A stretch of DNA of 64,000 nucleotides, taken from Euptelea pleiosperma (lineage: Eukaryota > Streptophyta > Magnoliopsida > Ranunculales > Eupteleaceae). The notes beneath the pieces were generated by a model. It saw only the letters and a program-made list of their open reading frames with translations, ran no database searches and was not told where the DNA came from. The stretch is from the NCBI GenBank assembly GCA_035048495.1, contig CM068543.1, positions 32,923,096 to 32,987,095 of the forward strand, read 5' to 3'. Position 1 is the first letter of the stretch. Each line of letters starts with the position of its first letter. Positions 9,454-23,000 of the stretch are shown one piece after another. A program made the position numbers and the translations under genes.

Positions 9454-9766
9454 ACCCCTTTAACTCTCAAAGCATGTTATTTGTTTCTATATTAATTACT
9501 TCTTGTTTTTAACAGGTCCTGACTATACGAAAGCAGAAGATTTTGATCATCATTTTTTTTTTTTTTTTAACAATGTACTTTTTTTATTTGGATATATTTA
9601 ATAAAACAGTGTAGATTAAGTTGCTAATTGTCCTTGAGTTCTTCGTATCAATTCATGTTTTTGTAGTAATCAGATTTATGACAGGCCACAATTTCTGCTT
9701 AGATCGATTCCGTTTAACCCTAACCTGTCGATAGCCGATCCATTGCTGCAATGAGATAGCTCAAAT

Positions 9767-9965
9767 CAGTGGCAGAGCCAGGAAGGTGCCGGGGGGGTGG
9801 GGGGTGTGCACGTGCAAAATCCTTAATTTTTATTTTTTTTTTCAAAGTACCCTTTAAATTTTAGTTTAGTGCCCCTTCATATTTTAATCCTTTAAAATCT
9901 AGCGCACCCATCATAGATTACAAGGATTGTGCCCCCCTTAGATCATAATCCTGACTCCGCCACTG
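9767..9965. mobile_element. MITE with CAGTGGC terminal inverted repeats
   Basis: A 199-bp element starting CAGTGGCAGAGCCAGGA and ending TCCTGACTCCGCCACTG, inverted ends matching at about 14 of 17 positions. The interior is C/G-run and T-run rich without coding. This terminus type (CAGTGGCGGAGCCAGG) is common in plant genomes. I found no convincing target duplication. Confidence 0.75.
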
Positions 9966-10768
9966 GGACAATCGATAACCCGTGTTCTGGTTTATCCATT
10001 AGAACCTGTTTACTTATTGGTTGGGCTAGTATGGATTGAGTTTGGATCGGATCCCGGGACGAATGGACAAAATAAGATTTTACGTGATGGTAATCTCGAA
10101 CCTAACTTCCCTAGTTTCGAATCCTCGGCAAATAAGTGAAAAGGGAATAAAAGAAAGAAAAAAAATATAGGTAAGGTTGATTTTGTAAGAATGAATATAT
10201 CCAGACTTTACAATATGATCAAAATTATTGGATTAATTTATAACAGGTATTAACTTTGATTGCTCTGATTAATATGCTTGCACTTGATCAAAGCCTGAAA
10301 TTTCTTGTCGATTATGAATCAATGGTGCAGATCGAGACTTCTTCTCTTTCCTCACTTTAGCCTAAACGATGGGACTGAGTGGCATAAGTTAGAGAGGGAC
10401 GTCCCCTCTAGTGTATTGTACACTCTCCTCTCCCTTGGTCTCCCTTGCCATCATCAAAACTATGGAGAGAGCCAGAAGGGAATGTACTTTCCTAGTTAGA
10501 TTAGGTAACCACCACACCTAGAAAGAAATAATCCTTGGTCACCCTTAGCCCTAGATCATAAAATCAATTAGGGTTAGTTTCCTAATATCAATAGGTCTCT
10601 ATCTAGATTCGCAGCCCGTATGGGGTGATACCCTTGTTAGCAATCATCAGTTTAATTCGTGAATATTACGTTTTTTTTCAACAATAAAAAATTACTTGTC
10701 CGAATATTTGAATAATTCGAAAAATTTCAGAATTATTACAGTCCAAATGAATTGAACGCGTTTTTCAG

Positions 10769-10800
<32 letters not shown>

Positions 10801-11129
10801 CCCAAAACAACGACGCACCAATTGCATCGTTTATGCCTAGAAAAACAATGTACCAGGTGTGTTGCTTTTGTCTGTGTCCCTCAGTCACCCTACCACTTGG
10901 GTAGATCATAAGCAATTGCCCCTCCTAAGTACAATGGAAGCCGTTAACTTAGGCAATGGGCCTTCTTGATCACCCATTAACCCTGTGAAGGTATGTATAT
11001 TTTTTCCCTTCTCTTCTAGTCCTATTTATACAACTCTAACTCCCTTAACTATCTCTTGTTTCTCCGATGTGGGATTAAAGTAGAAAAACAAACATTGTTT
11101 GAACCCACACGTCCCTATGTTTTCTTTCT
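9966..11129. other. Intergenic stretch, nothing firm recognised
   Basis: Contains a poly(T) run at about 10769-10792 and no convincing coding region. Sequence near 10300-10620 looks LTR-like in composition, but no pair or primer site was found. Confidence 0.4.
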
Positions 11130-11712
11130 CGGCGATAATTTTCTCACGGTAGATCATTTGATTTCTAGGAGGATGATTATTGTGGATTTTTGCTCAATGT
11201 GCAAAAAAAGCGAAGGGTTGGTTAATCATCTTCTACTTCACTGTGAGTTGGCGAGAGAAGTCTAGTCTCACTTTTCGTGGAATTTGGAATAGCTTGGGTT
11301 ATGGAGAGAACAGTGGCTGAATTGGCCTCCAATTGGCAAGTTTCAGCTTTCTCTTCTAGAGGAATGGTGTTGTGGAAGATGCTCCCCTTTGTGGTTTGTT
11401 GGGGTCTATAGAAGGAGATGAACCAGTCTTCAACGATGAGGAGGAAGAAGTGGCTAGCTTAGTCCTTCACATCAAAGGTATAGTGTTTCTGTGGTCTAAG
11501 GCTTTTGTGCAATGTAGAGGCCTTTTCTTGAAAGATTTTGGCTTCCATTTGGATTCTATTTGTTTTAAGGAAGGTGGTAAGGTTGTGTTTCCCCTTTCTG
11601 TGTCGGTCCGTTTTGAGAGCGTTTGTTTTTAGGTTTTCTCGACCTTTTAAGCCTGTTATCTTTTTTGGCTCTTTTGCCTTTTTAATATATGCTTCACTTA
11701 AAAAAAAAAAAT
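11130..11712 (+). mobile_element. 5'-truncated L1-like LINE, 3' end
   Basis: Broken translation keeps the zinc-finger-like C-terminus of plant LINE reverse transcriptases: a segment reading LTVDHLISRRMIIVDFCSMC, followed by VNHLLLHCELARE (Cys/His pattern C-x2-C ... H-x3-H-C). Stops and frame changes follow. It ends in an A-run at about 11700-11712, as expected for a LINE 3' end. Sister fragments occur at 16650-17230 and 29040-29668. Confidence 0.8.
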
Positions 11713-13197
11713 CGTTTCTATCAAAACATAAGTCAGTCACTATCTAATTATCATTCACAATAGCACATTGAAGAACAATGACTAACCAATCGATAAGTTC
11801 AATCGCAAAAACGATTGGGGAAGTGTTCAATAAGAATTTTGAAATGTCTTCCTAGCTTTTTCCTTATGATTCGATTCGCATTTTAGTGATCCATATTCTA
11901 TTAATGGAAAATTTTAGTATTCCTATCACTACATGTAATCTAGAGACCGAAGAGCGTTGGCAATATTTACTCCAAACTCGATCAACAACATTGTAAATAT
12001 CCAAATACTCAAGCCATATAGCCTCAAATCTGAAAAAGTTGACAAATCTGCGAGCGATGGGGGATAGTGTTGAGAAGAATGGAGGCATGATCAGGATCCT
12101 CCTACCTTGGCAGGTGCTAGACAGTCGCGGCTGGAAATAAAGAGTTCCATTTCTTGTTCACCAAAGCTCTATCTGGCCTCTCTGCCACCCAAGCTAAGCC
12201 TATTCTTAGGTAGAGATGTCAATCCGACCCTCTAGTAAGGGGGTCTGGCCCAACCCCGCCCTTTCAAAACCTTAAAAAAGGACTTCTTTTTATAAATTTC
12301 AGGCCCTTAGGGCTCGGCCAGTCCCAAATATGCAAGGCTGCCCTTCTAAATAAGGACCAGGCCAAGGTCACACTCAAGGGCCCCCGGCCCTACCTGGCCC
12401 TTAGCAAATCATCTCTAATTTATTTATTATTTTAAATTATATTCTACCAAGTGCATCTTGTTTTTCAGAAAACAGCACACTAGGTACGTGGTATATTCAA
12501 AACTAAATTAAGTTGTCTTTTTTAAATAAAAAAATAGATTTTTCTAAGGTCACTTGTTGTAGGACATTTGAGGTGTCCAACTGATAATCAGAGTTACAAG
12601 CTACCTGAGGAATCTAATCCTTTTTTTGAAAAACAAAACATATATAAAAAGGGGAAAAGCCGGTTGGCCTGGTCTCCTTATTTCCTTGGTACAAGTGTCA
12701 TGACTCACGATGTTATTGGTCTTGGACAGTTTTGGGCAATTTCCAAATACTATGAACGACCCAAAATCATTCCCATTTTTAAAAATTAAGAATGGTTCAA
12801 AATCGTTCTAAAATGACTTCTTCTTGTGTAAATTTATATAATATCATTTATTTTATCGAGTTCTCGAGCGTAGATCCTGAGAATCCAACAACCACAGTTG
12901 GATTCTCAAAATCCACGGCAGAGAACACTAGTGACAAGACGAGTGCAAAAAGGCAAGTCCCCTGATCCCCACCCTTGTCTAAAAGCCAAATCTATCAATC
13001 AACAATTATTAATGCACTCAATAAATTCATTACAATGTGAGGGGGCCTCCAACACAGCCTCTTTTTTTCTCAAAAGAAGCCATTCCACGAGTGAGCAATT
13101 TCCTCCAAATCATCCCAAGTTTTTCTTCCCAAAAAATCTTCTGGTAGGCATAAACCTCCAAGAGCAGTCAACAAACTCTATTGCTTCTATCCGCATT
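11713..13197. other. Intergenic stretch downstream of PEX3
   Basis: No gene was recognised. Around 12209-12415 is a GGCCC-rich segment whose ends (TAGAGATG and CATCTCTA) are weakly inverted, perhaps an old MITE without detectable target duplication. Confidence 0.4.
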
Positions 13198-13209
13198 TGG
13201 TATCAGAGC
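13198..13209 (+). mobile_element. LTR-retrotransposon primer-binding-site motif
   Basis: TGGTATCAGAGC matches the initiator-tRNA-Met primer site used by many plant LTR retrotransposons. It is preceded two bases earlier by CA, as at an LTR 3' end. No matching LTR or coding region was found, so it probably marks a truncated relic. Confidence 0.5.
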
Positions 13210-13634
13210 ACCTACCTAGTCTAAAGGTTATGGGCTCAAAGGAGGACTTGAACGCAATGAAGCCAAAGGTTAAGAGGAAAAACTTTTCGAAGCGGTCCCT
13301 TCCAGAAATAAATTTATTTAGAAAGTGAAGTAAGAATTAGATAGATTTAAAGAGACATGGTACCAGTTGGTAAATCAAGCTGGTATCCGCTGGTACCGGC
13401 ATTTCCCGAGTACATGAGCACAAGATGAATGTCCAAGAGATTCCAAACACAAAACCCAGGGAGAAACATCAAGAAAAATAATAATGTTCATAGAGGAAAA
13501 ATTAAAGCAATTAAACTAAAACCAATGTTATTAACACTGAGACTCAATGAGTAGGAATATTGACAATAATTAACTGTTAATGATAAAAAATGAGACAAAC
13601 GAAGACATTAGAACTTCAACACAATCCTAATCTC

Positions 13635-13640
13635 TTTATT
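13635..13640 (-). terminator. Candidate PEX3 poly(A) signal
   Basis: AATAAA on the minus strand, about 150 nt past the PEX3 stop codon, in a U-rich context. Plausible but unproven. Confidence 0.4.
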
Positions 13641-13790
13641 TTTTCGCACATTGGAGAAAATTTGAAATCCTCCAACATCGCCCAGTTCAACTTCACACGT
13701 TCATGCCCTTTAAAGGAGACTATAACATGAAATCAGTTGCCATATACTTTCATGAGAACGCAAACCACACACACATACATACACTTCTTA

Positions 13791-14061
13791 TCAGTCTGCA
13801 AGAGCTTGAACTAATGGCATGTTTGCATACAGAAGAGTGTAAAATAGTTCAACTTCCGGTAAGCTTCGGATGATCTGAATAAATCTGTTCCTACTTGGTT
13901 CCTCAAGAAGTACTGGACCCATTTGTGTGACTCGTGGCAAAAGCTTGGCCAGTGGAATCCCTGACGATGGACTGCTTCGTCCAGACTGCACCCCGATGTC
14001 CTCCATCAGAGCATCCACCAGCGATCTCAATGATATCTCCACAACATTTCCAAAGTCAGCA
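13791..14061 (-). CDS. PEX3: PEX3 coding exon 7 (last)
   Basis: 271 nt, residues 293-381 and TGA at 13793-13791. It contains GIPLAKLLPRV and SRNRFIQIIRSLPEVELFYT, the conserved C-terminal block, and ends NMPLVQALAD. Acceptor TTACAG. Confidence 0.94.
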
Positions 14062-17000
14062 CTGTAAGAACATGTAGCACCAAAAAAACCACCAATGAAG
14101 CAGGAATTACTTAACAGAAAACCAAACACAAGAGTATTGAGATCGGGATTCCAATCCCCACTTACTAGTAGCAGTTAGAGAATGGAAAACAATAAAACTT
14201 CACCCGAACATCCAGGTTTTATTGTTGGCCTAAGACTGGTGATGGGAGTTATAAGCCTTCTCATGATTCTTTGGTATAAGATTTCTAAATTCATTTTTAT
14301 TTTTATTTTTCTTTTTGTGAGGGGAGGGGGTGGAGGAAGCTTTCTTAATCATGTTGAGATAAATTATTGTTATATGTACGCAACATACACCTATTTTATT
14401 AAACTATGATACTGTATTACGCTTCAGTCTCGGCTCCAAAAACATGTTTTTGTGACCTCTCTGAAAACTAGATGCAGCACAATATCAATCACCTCAGTAT
14501 TTCATTTGGCTTCCACACCAAGGTACTTTGTAATTCACTAAATGAAGGTCCAAAAATTTCACAAAAAAGGAAAAAATGTCAGCCTACCTCAATAAGACAG
14601 CTCGTGCCTCCACCATGAGTTGGTCGAGTTTGTTGATGTCTGGAAGCAGTGTGGTATCGTCAAAATTGTTGGAGGACGTGACTGTCAGATGCCTGTACGA
14701 TATGGCATTTTCAGGCACCAAATAGGTCACCCAGTGATTAGGGGCCCCCATGCTCATGAACATGTCCAGTATCTGCATGATGGTTTCACGTAGTACAGAA
14801 GTATTGAAGGGATCCCTCAGCTGCTTTCTGAATATAAAGGTAACTAGAAAATGTAAATAGATTTGCACTAACGAACTTAATTACACTCCAAGAAGTTCAC
14901 AAAAAAAAGACATATTGCAACTTTGACAGTCATCCAACACCAAATAAGGATTTCGTGGCTGACACTTAAAAATTCATATGTTGTCTAACCAAGAAATGAA
15001 AAAAGGAACATGGATATGCGAAGCATCCCGTGCAGGCAAATTATAAGATTACAATCCGTATTTAACATACCAGAAGGCATAAAGTATGTTCAAAGCAATG
15101 AAATACAGGCCCGATTGGGTTGCTAGAAAAGGAAATGCAGAGGGAGTTACTTTATTTATCACTAGTGGGTTGCCATGCCCACTGCACTCCTGAACAAAGC
15201 ATTTGTCAAAATCGGGTTTGAGTGGCTGAGATCCACCGTCCTGTTGGGGGATAAGATCTGCATGATAGGTCACCCAGTGATTAGGGGCCCCCATGCTCAT
15301 GAACATGTCCAGTATCTGCATGATGGTTTCACGTAGTACAGAAGTATTGAAGGGATCCCTCAGCTGCTTTCTGAATATAAAGGTAACTAGAAAATGTAAA
15401 TAGATTTGCACTAACGAACTTAATTACACTCCAAGAAGTTCACAAAAAAAAGACATATTGCAACTTTGACAGTCATCCAACACCAAATAAGGATTTCGTG
15501 TCTGACACTTAAAAATTCATATGTTGTCTAACCAAGAAATGAAAAAAGGAACATGGATATGCGAAGCATCCCGTGCAGGCAAATTATAAGATTACAATCC
15601 GTATTTAACATACCAGAAGGCATAAAGTATGTTCAAAGCAATGAAATACAGGCCCGATTGGGTTGCTAGAAAAGGAAATGCAGAGGGAGTTACTTTATTT
15701 ATCACTAGTGGGTTGCCATGCCCACTGCACTCCTGAACAAAGCATTTGTCAAAATCGGGTTTGAGTGGCTGAGATCCACCGTCCTGTTGGGGGATAAGAT
15801 CTCGGGCTTTCTTTGTTACAGCCTATAAGAGGAGGAGACAACTGAGCTCCCTTATTATATTGTCAAAATCGGGTTTGAGTGGCCAAGATCCACCGTCCTG
15901 TTGGGGGGATAAGATCTCGGCCCTTCTTTGTTGAAGCCTATAAGAGAGGGAGACAATTGAGCTCCCTTATTATATAGATAAGAGTTAGATTAAAGTTATT
16001 TTAGATGAACGATTGAGATTAGTTTCTTAGTCCCTATGTTAGCTTTAGTTTTTTTTTCAAAAAATAGTTGCTACGAGAACATTGTAATGAAAATTATTTT
16101 TTGAGTTATTGAATTTCCCTTTAAGCTTTCAGGCAGTGTTTGGTTGGAGGAAAACAATTTAAATTTTCGAAAAGGGTTCCACAGAAAATGCTTTTACATT
16201 TTCTCCTATAAATGGGTTTACTACCACAGAAATGTTTTCCTTGCTTTTGAGAGGTTCCTAGGTGAAAAATGACCACTTCACTAAGGGTTTTGAGTTAAAC
16301 AGAAGTTTAAGCAAATCAAACACTCCTTGGGCTGTTTCTTTTTGTTTTTCAGTGAAAACCATTTTCTTGGTAGTTTCATGTTTTTTTTAAACATTTTTCA
16401 ACAACATTATGTAAGGTTCATATTCTTAGTGTTGGCTAATTCCGTATGACAAAACATATTCTGTATCCATCCTAGTGTGTTGGTAGTTTGTTGTGAGTTT
16501 TGGTGTGGTTATATCACTCAAGACTACCAAAAGACTAACAGAAGACAAACAAGATTCATCTGAAGATTGAAAGCTTCATCCGATCACACTTAGGTTGGTA
16601 AGTGACTTAGAAACGTTAGAAAATAGGTGATTTAATTTCATACTTATATTTTTTTTGATAAGTAAAGCTTTATTAAGAAAGGAAAAGGAAATACAAGAAC
16701 CTCGACAAAAGTAGGTCGAGCTGACCAACTAGGCCGAGGGAGGACCAAAAAGAAGCAAAGCCCTATAGGGGTGCCAAAGGCATCAATCCCTAGAACATAT
16801 AAGGTCCATTCTAAAAACAAAGTCCTCAAAAAATAGACCCCTACATTCGGAGAGAGCTTTGAACCACACAACAAAACACACAAATAACAAACCCTTGATA
16901 CTAAGGATGATCGAGGCCGTGTCTTCGCACCTATCCTCGAAAGCCCTTAGATTTCTTTCCTTCCACAGGCCCCAGACGATGGCAAAAGGCAACATTCTCC

Positions 17001-20000
17001 ATAGGATGTTTCCTCTAGAGGAGAAAGCTTTGGAGTTCCAACAGAGGATCAAATCCATCAGAGTGCCCGGCATCACCCAACTCATCCCAAACTCGCAGAG
17101 GAAAGAGGACCACACTGCCTTGGCCACATCACAATGTAACAGAAGATGCTCGACTGTGTGTGTTTTGAACTTGTGTGTGTTTGAGCAAAGGAACACAGGA
17201 ATTGTGTCATTTTTACCTTGGTCGATCAATTGGCTTTTGAGCTCAATCGATCGGAGTTGAAAAAATATTCCTGTCAGAATACTTTAGCCTTCGATCGATC
17301 GATGGCTTATTTTGCATTGATCGGAGACCAAATTTCAGGTTTTAAAATCTTTGCCTGCTTCAATTGGAGAACAAAATTTGTTGTTCTGATTTTGCTTCCA
17401 AACGATCCTATGGTTTGGCCGATCGATTGGACCCCGAGACCAAAGTTTTTAAAACACCGTTGGATTCCTTTTTGGACTCAACCACTTGCTCAAATTCGTA
17501 GGGGATTGCTTCTTCTATAAATATAATGCTTTAGGTTCGAAAACCTAAGTCACCAAAGCCAAAAAGAAGCCCAAGAAGCCCCCAAGGAAGCTCCAAGAAA
17601 CCCTCGTTGTTTAAGAGTTTTCCTATGAAGATCTAAAGCTTGGCATTTTGATCTCTATTGGAATATTCTCTAAGCTTGATCCTCCTAAGAACCATGACCA
17701 TTATGTAGGCCCATTATGTACTTTATATAATAAAACTAGGGCTGAGATAAGATAACTACATTCCCTCTCTCCCTTCTTCCCTCCTTTCCCGACATCAGAT
17801 CTCCAAAATTCTCCAGGTTGGCAAATTTAGAAAAATGTCTAAATTAAACTTCCTCAAATTAGTTCTAAATTTTAATTGAACAAAGTACGGCGGATTCACA
17901 CCTCACGATTTCTAGCAGTCACAGCAGCAAAGAGATCATTCATTTAACTTATCAAACTTAGTGGGGTATAAGGGGTAAAAATGAAGGGTTGGACAGCAGC
18001 CTTGGAGGAATCCTATTGCACTCAAACTTAATAAAAATGAAATAGAAGCTAGCATAAGAACTTTAGAAATCATTCTTATTACTTTTCCAAATCATAACCC
18101 CTACTACATTCAAACTAAGCAAACCGAAAAAAAAAAAAAAAATGAAAGTCCCTAAACATAACTAAACTCAATTTAGGATTGTACTAAAACTCAGATTTGG
18201 AAACTAAACTTAAACTAGACTTTTAGACTACCCTTAATAACAACAGAAAATAAATAAAGTTAGCTAAGATTATTAGAACTTTCTGTAAAGAAAAATAAAC
18301 AAAACAAAATACTAATCCTGTCATAGTTCTGCATCATGTTCGTATTTTGGTAACTCACCCAAATCTTGTCGGAAATGCATAATCTTGGTCTCCTTGGAAA
18401 GCTAATCAAACAAGCTTTCTATAGTACCAAAATTAAGGCACTTGAACACTTTTTGACACAGTTTTAAACAAAGTAACAAGATCGGACTGCATGAAGGGGT
18501 TTGGAGATCTATGTGATTATGACCACCTCATGTCCTATGTAAGCTGTTTTTAGATTTTATGTACTCAGATGACATGATTTTGAGCAATTACCCATTAATT
18601 TTGACTCCCCAAAATTTTAGTAGTTTAAATTCCTGCACCTGTATGTACTGAACTCTTCTGATCTTGCATTTGTTACTCCAAAATGATCGTTTGTTGTGAT
18701 ATAATGAGTTACGAGTGTCTTTTCATGCTTATTTACCATTCCTTGAAATACAGCATGTGTTTTGTACGTTTTGTAATAACTCCCTTAACATCCCTGATTA
18801 CCGAATTTTTTGGTCAACTTCCATAAACTTCTTTTAATTAATTCCAATTTTACTGACCAAAGTTTACAGCAAAGTCGAAGTTTAATACCTTGGGAAAGTT
18901 TGAACAAATACACTTGTTAGATGGGGACAAAAATATGATTAGATGCTTCTGAATCAGCAAAGCTGTTAAAAGATTCCAAATTTGATGGTAATGGTTGTTA
19001 AGTGTCAGAGCACATGGGAGAAGCGTGTAACTAGCCAATCATTGTGGGATGGAAGTGACAGTCTGGCAGATCCCCTATTAACCAATGGCTTGGTGAAGCA
19101 TGTTCTCCGTAGGGGACTATTGGAGATGATGAACAAGAACTGGACATGTAAAAATCATTACTTTGTAAGTCTGTGAGCTCAAGGGAGCTTCAGCTCTCCC
19201 AACACCTATTTACAGGAAGGCGAGAAGTTTTGGGGTATTTTTCAGAAAAGATTGTGAGACACCAAGGAGAGTTCTTAGAGAAAACATGTTTTTCTTCTTT
19301 CATTCGTTTATTCCACTCATCTTCTGATTCTTTGGAGAAAGAAGTTGCTCTACGGTTCAGATTCGTAATAATGAGAAATTGACCAATGTACTCATGATTT
19401 GTTATGCTGTATTTTAAAATTGTCAATCAATGATGTTTTATTTAAGTAAATCCTTATACCGGTCAAAAAAAACAAATCTTTATCTATGCATCCTTACTGT
19501 TTTTGGAAGGATAGTTTGAAAATCTCATTATTATGAGAGCCCCCCAAAGCCTATTCCAAGTAACAAATCAAGAATTGGAAGGCGAATGCCGAGAAAATGG
19601 ACTTAAAAGATGTGGTGATAGTGTCTCATCCCCCGTCCGACATGGTAGATGGGAAGTTTATGTTCTATAGAAGGAAGAATCAGAATTCAGAAGAAATCAT
19701 TCATTAAAACCTAATTTAGGCCAATCAGTAGAACCAAAATGCCAGATGAACCGAGAGAGCCTACCATTTCTTTGTCCATTTATGCTTGACCTATTTTTGT
19801 GGAACTTCTTGGAAATTTCTTTCAGATCCATGATGTTTAATTTTTTTTCATTTGTTTTGGATAAATAAGCCATGATATTTACTCTTGTGCTCAGCAACTT
19901 CTCAAAGATTAACAAATGTGATCAAAATCCAGTTGATCCCATTTTGTGGCACTTAAGAAATTTCTTTCAGATCCATGATGTTTAATTTTTTAATCTTTTT

Positions 20001-23000
20001 GTTTATAAATACTCCATGATGTTTAATGTTACGTTCAGCAACTTCTCAAATATTAACAAATGTCACCAAAATCCAGCGGAAGAGAACATGGAAAGGAAGC
20101 ATCATGGACCCATCCAAAGAAGACGCTAAAATGAACTTGAGGATGCACTCTTTTCCTACAGTAGGAGACTGATGCAACCCAAACTAGTAGGTCCAAATTA
20201 ACTGGCCGAGAGTCATAATCAAGAGGCAATCAGTCGCAACAAATAGAAGATCATAAAAGAGGTCCTGGATCTTCCAAGAGGTATAACATTTTTTCTCAAA
20301 TATCTGATTGTGAAGCTTTCAGGTTCATTAGAAATCCCTTTCCAAAAATGTACAACTTTTTTTTGACAAGTAAAAATCTACACCAGTTATCTCTAAGCTT
20401 TTACCAGGATTACATCATTTTAGGCCTCAAAACAGCACTAGAATTGCTGTTCAGTTAGTCACATGATTTAGGGGCATTTTAGTCCTCAAAAGAGCTAAAT
20501 TTAAGTCATCTTACATGAACGATTAAGATTATTTTCTAATCTTTAAGTTAGCTTTTCAGTTTCTATCATTCTATAAGGGGGTTTACTTACCAAAAGAAGA
20601 AGAGTAAGAGGAATTATTTTTGAGCTATTAACTTTGCCTTCAAGATTTTAGTTCCCCTGAGAATTTTCAGGTGTTGAAGCCCTTGCATGATGTTTAAGCT
20701 GGTTTCCCAGTAAGAAACCCCAGGCTCCAAAAGTGAGTGAATTTTAATCACCATTCACAACTTCGCATAACTTTCTTCTTGCTGCATAACTACATCATTT
20801 TGACACTTGTAAATTGTCCCCAAACAATTTCTTGTATGTCTACCAAAAGACAGAGACTAATGGATAAAGGTTTACCCAGATTCTTACGTCAACATAGTGT
20901 ATCCAACATGCATGTTTTAGAAAGGGAAACTAATTTTGAAGAGTGGGAGGGCAACTGCGTTAAAGTTAACTCACCCCTTGAGAACTTCTGTCGCTGCTTT
21001 GTGCATATTGGGAATCAATGTGACCAGTCCATAGTTGGAGAGATAATCTGCAGTTGCAAGAAACTCTTGTTGGCCATGCCTGTCAAATTTGTCAGCTTCT
21101 TCCTGCACAAACGGGCATACAAAGGGCCTCCTTTGAGGGGAACAAAAATAACATAAAATCTCACAGTCAATGTCACAGTAAGAGAAGGAAGGGGGCAATA
21201 AACTCATCCGCTGGTACCGAGGTGAACCAAATGTGCCCCTAGTACAGGATTCATTAACACTTAACTCAAATTATTTATCAATGAAGCCAACATAATAGGT
21301 TATTACTGTCAAACCCTCCAGTTGATCATCAAAATTTATTCTAGGTACTGGAACTGGGAGGCTAGAGGAACATATAACCACAAATCACTTCAATTGCCAA
21401 CTCTTTCAGGTATATTATAATTGTTGGATAAATAGTGCATCGTTGGTCAAAAGCATTGAGGGGATGAGGGAGAAGGATGGAAAACGGAGATGAAGAATCT
21501 GCAATATCATATATACGTGCGAGCGCCAAACATCCATAGCAAGGGAAAAAGATTAACAGTGCTGAATATATATACTGAGAAGTACTCAGACAAGGTATTA
21601 TGAGGGCTACCAGATGCAAAAAGGTTTTGCACCGAATGTTCCTACAATTTTCTATCATTTCCAAGGGCCATTTAGCAACATGAAGAAAAAAAAAGTTGCT
21701 TTTTCGCTTCCAAAAGCAGGAAAGTCCATTTGGATGTCATTTAAGAAGTTGGATGGCAATCATATTAGGTCGACTAGGAACATAAGTCCATATGGAGTTA
21801 TGATGGAGTGTAGCAAGTCCATTGTCCATTGCAGCCTGCCATCATGGACTTTGGGAGCCATTCCCATTGTTTCCAGTTCGAAGACCATCATGTTCAGCGA
21901 CAAAGTACCAATGATTGGGAAAAAAGGATATTAGGTCCTGTGGAGGAAGAGGATAATGAACATGAAGAAGACAAGTGCACATATTGCATGACTTGTCCCA
22001 GTTTATCACATGATGAGTGTTAAAAGTCATGTTGACAAAAGACAAACCAGATAGCAGCACTGGATCAAGAGGTGGGAGCAAAATGGAAATCTGTTCGCCA
22101 TGAAGGTCACCAAGGAAGGAGGCATGAGCAGTGACAGTTGGAATGTTGCACCAGTTGATCAAAGAGGGGGGCACGATTGGAGCTGAATCAGTATGCACTT
22201 CCAATGTACCAGACGGAGCATGTATGATAGGAAGCTCGACAATCAATCGAGCTGAGAGGGCAGAAGTGACCGAAGAATGAGAGAGCAAACACATCACTAA
22301 GTCACCTGGGAACTGTGTAATGAGATCAAAGGAACGATAAGCATAGGAAATTTAGATCCATCAAAAACGTGATGCGACACAGACAACCAGAGGAGGCCTC
22401 CAAAAACTAAAAACCCTTGCAGTGATATTAGCTAAGAAAAACGTAAGGCTGCCTTTAGTGAAAGCATAATTTGAGTATGGTCCATGAGATATGGAAAAAA
22501 TCAGCACCCAAGATGTGCATTTTGCATCGTAGGGTTTAGATTGTAATCCATACAGTACAGACTATGGGAACTCAATATTCAACACAATAATCGGCAGCTG
22601 AACAATTAACAAAAAATGGTTGTGGTATATGTTTCATGTGTATGCTTGGGGGCTTTATTGTGGAAAAGAAGGGTAAGCTCAACTTCTGAAATGTGACAAT
22701 GTTTCCCCTCAAGCGTCCCATTTAGTTGCAGCAGACTGATAAGCCAAAGAATTGGGGGAAAACCCCTTTCCTCCACTACGAGAAATTTTGATCTTTTATC
22801 AAAGAAATTCTCATCAACCATTAGTTGAAACATAAGAAAACAACCAAAATGCCACATTTGTTCCAAAGTGGATAAAACCAAGTGTAACGAGTATGATCAT
22901 CAATACAAATCAAGTGGATACATTAACCTCATTGTCAAAACGAATGAATGAGCAACCAGTATGAGAAAAGTTGGTGGTGAGACAAGTGAGTTTCTAACGT

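Noticed and set aside
12898..13224. 108-codon plus-strand frame
   Set aside because: No recognisable motif, and it ends across a primer-binding-site motif. Probably chance coding in LTR-like DNA.
16859..17260. 133-codon plus-strand frame
   Set aside because: Antisense to the better-supported LINE reading frame on the minus strand.
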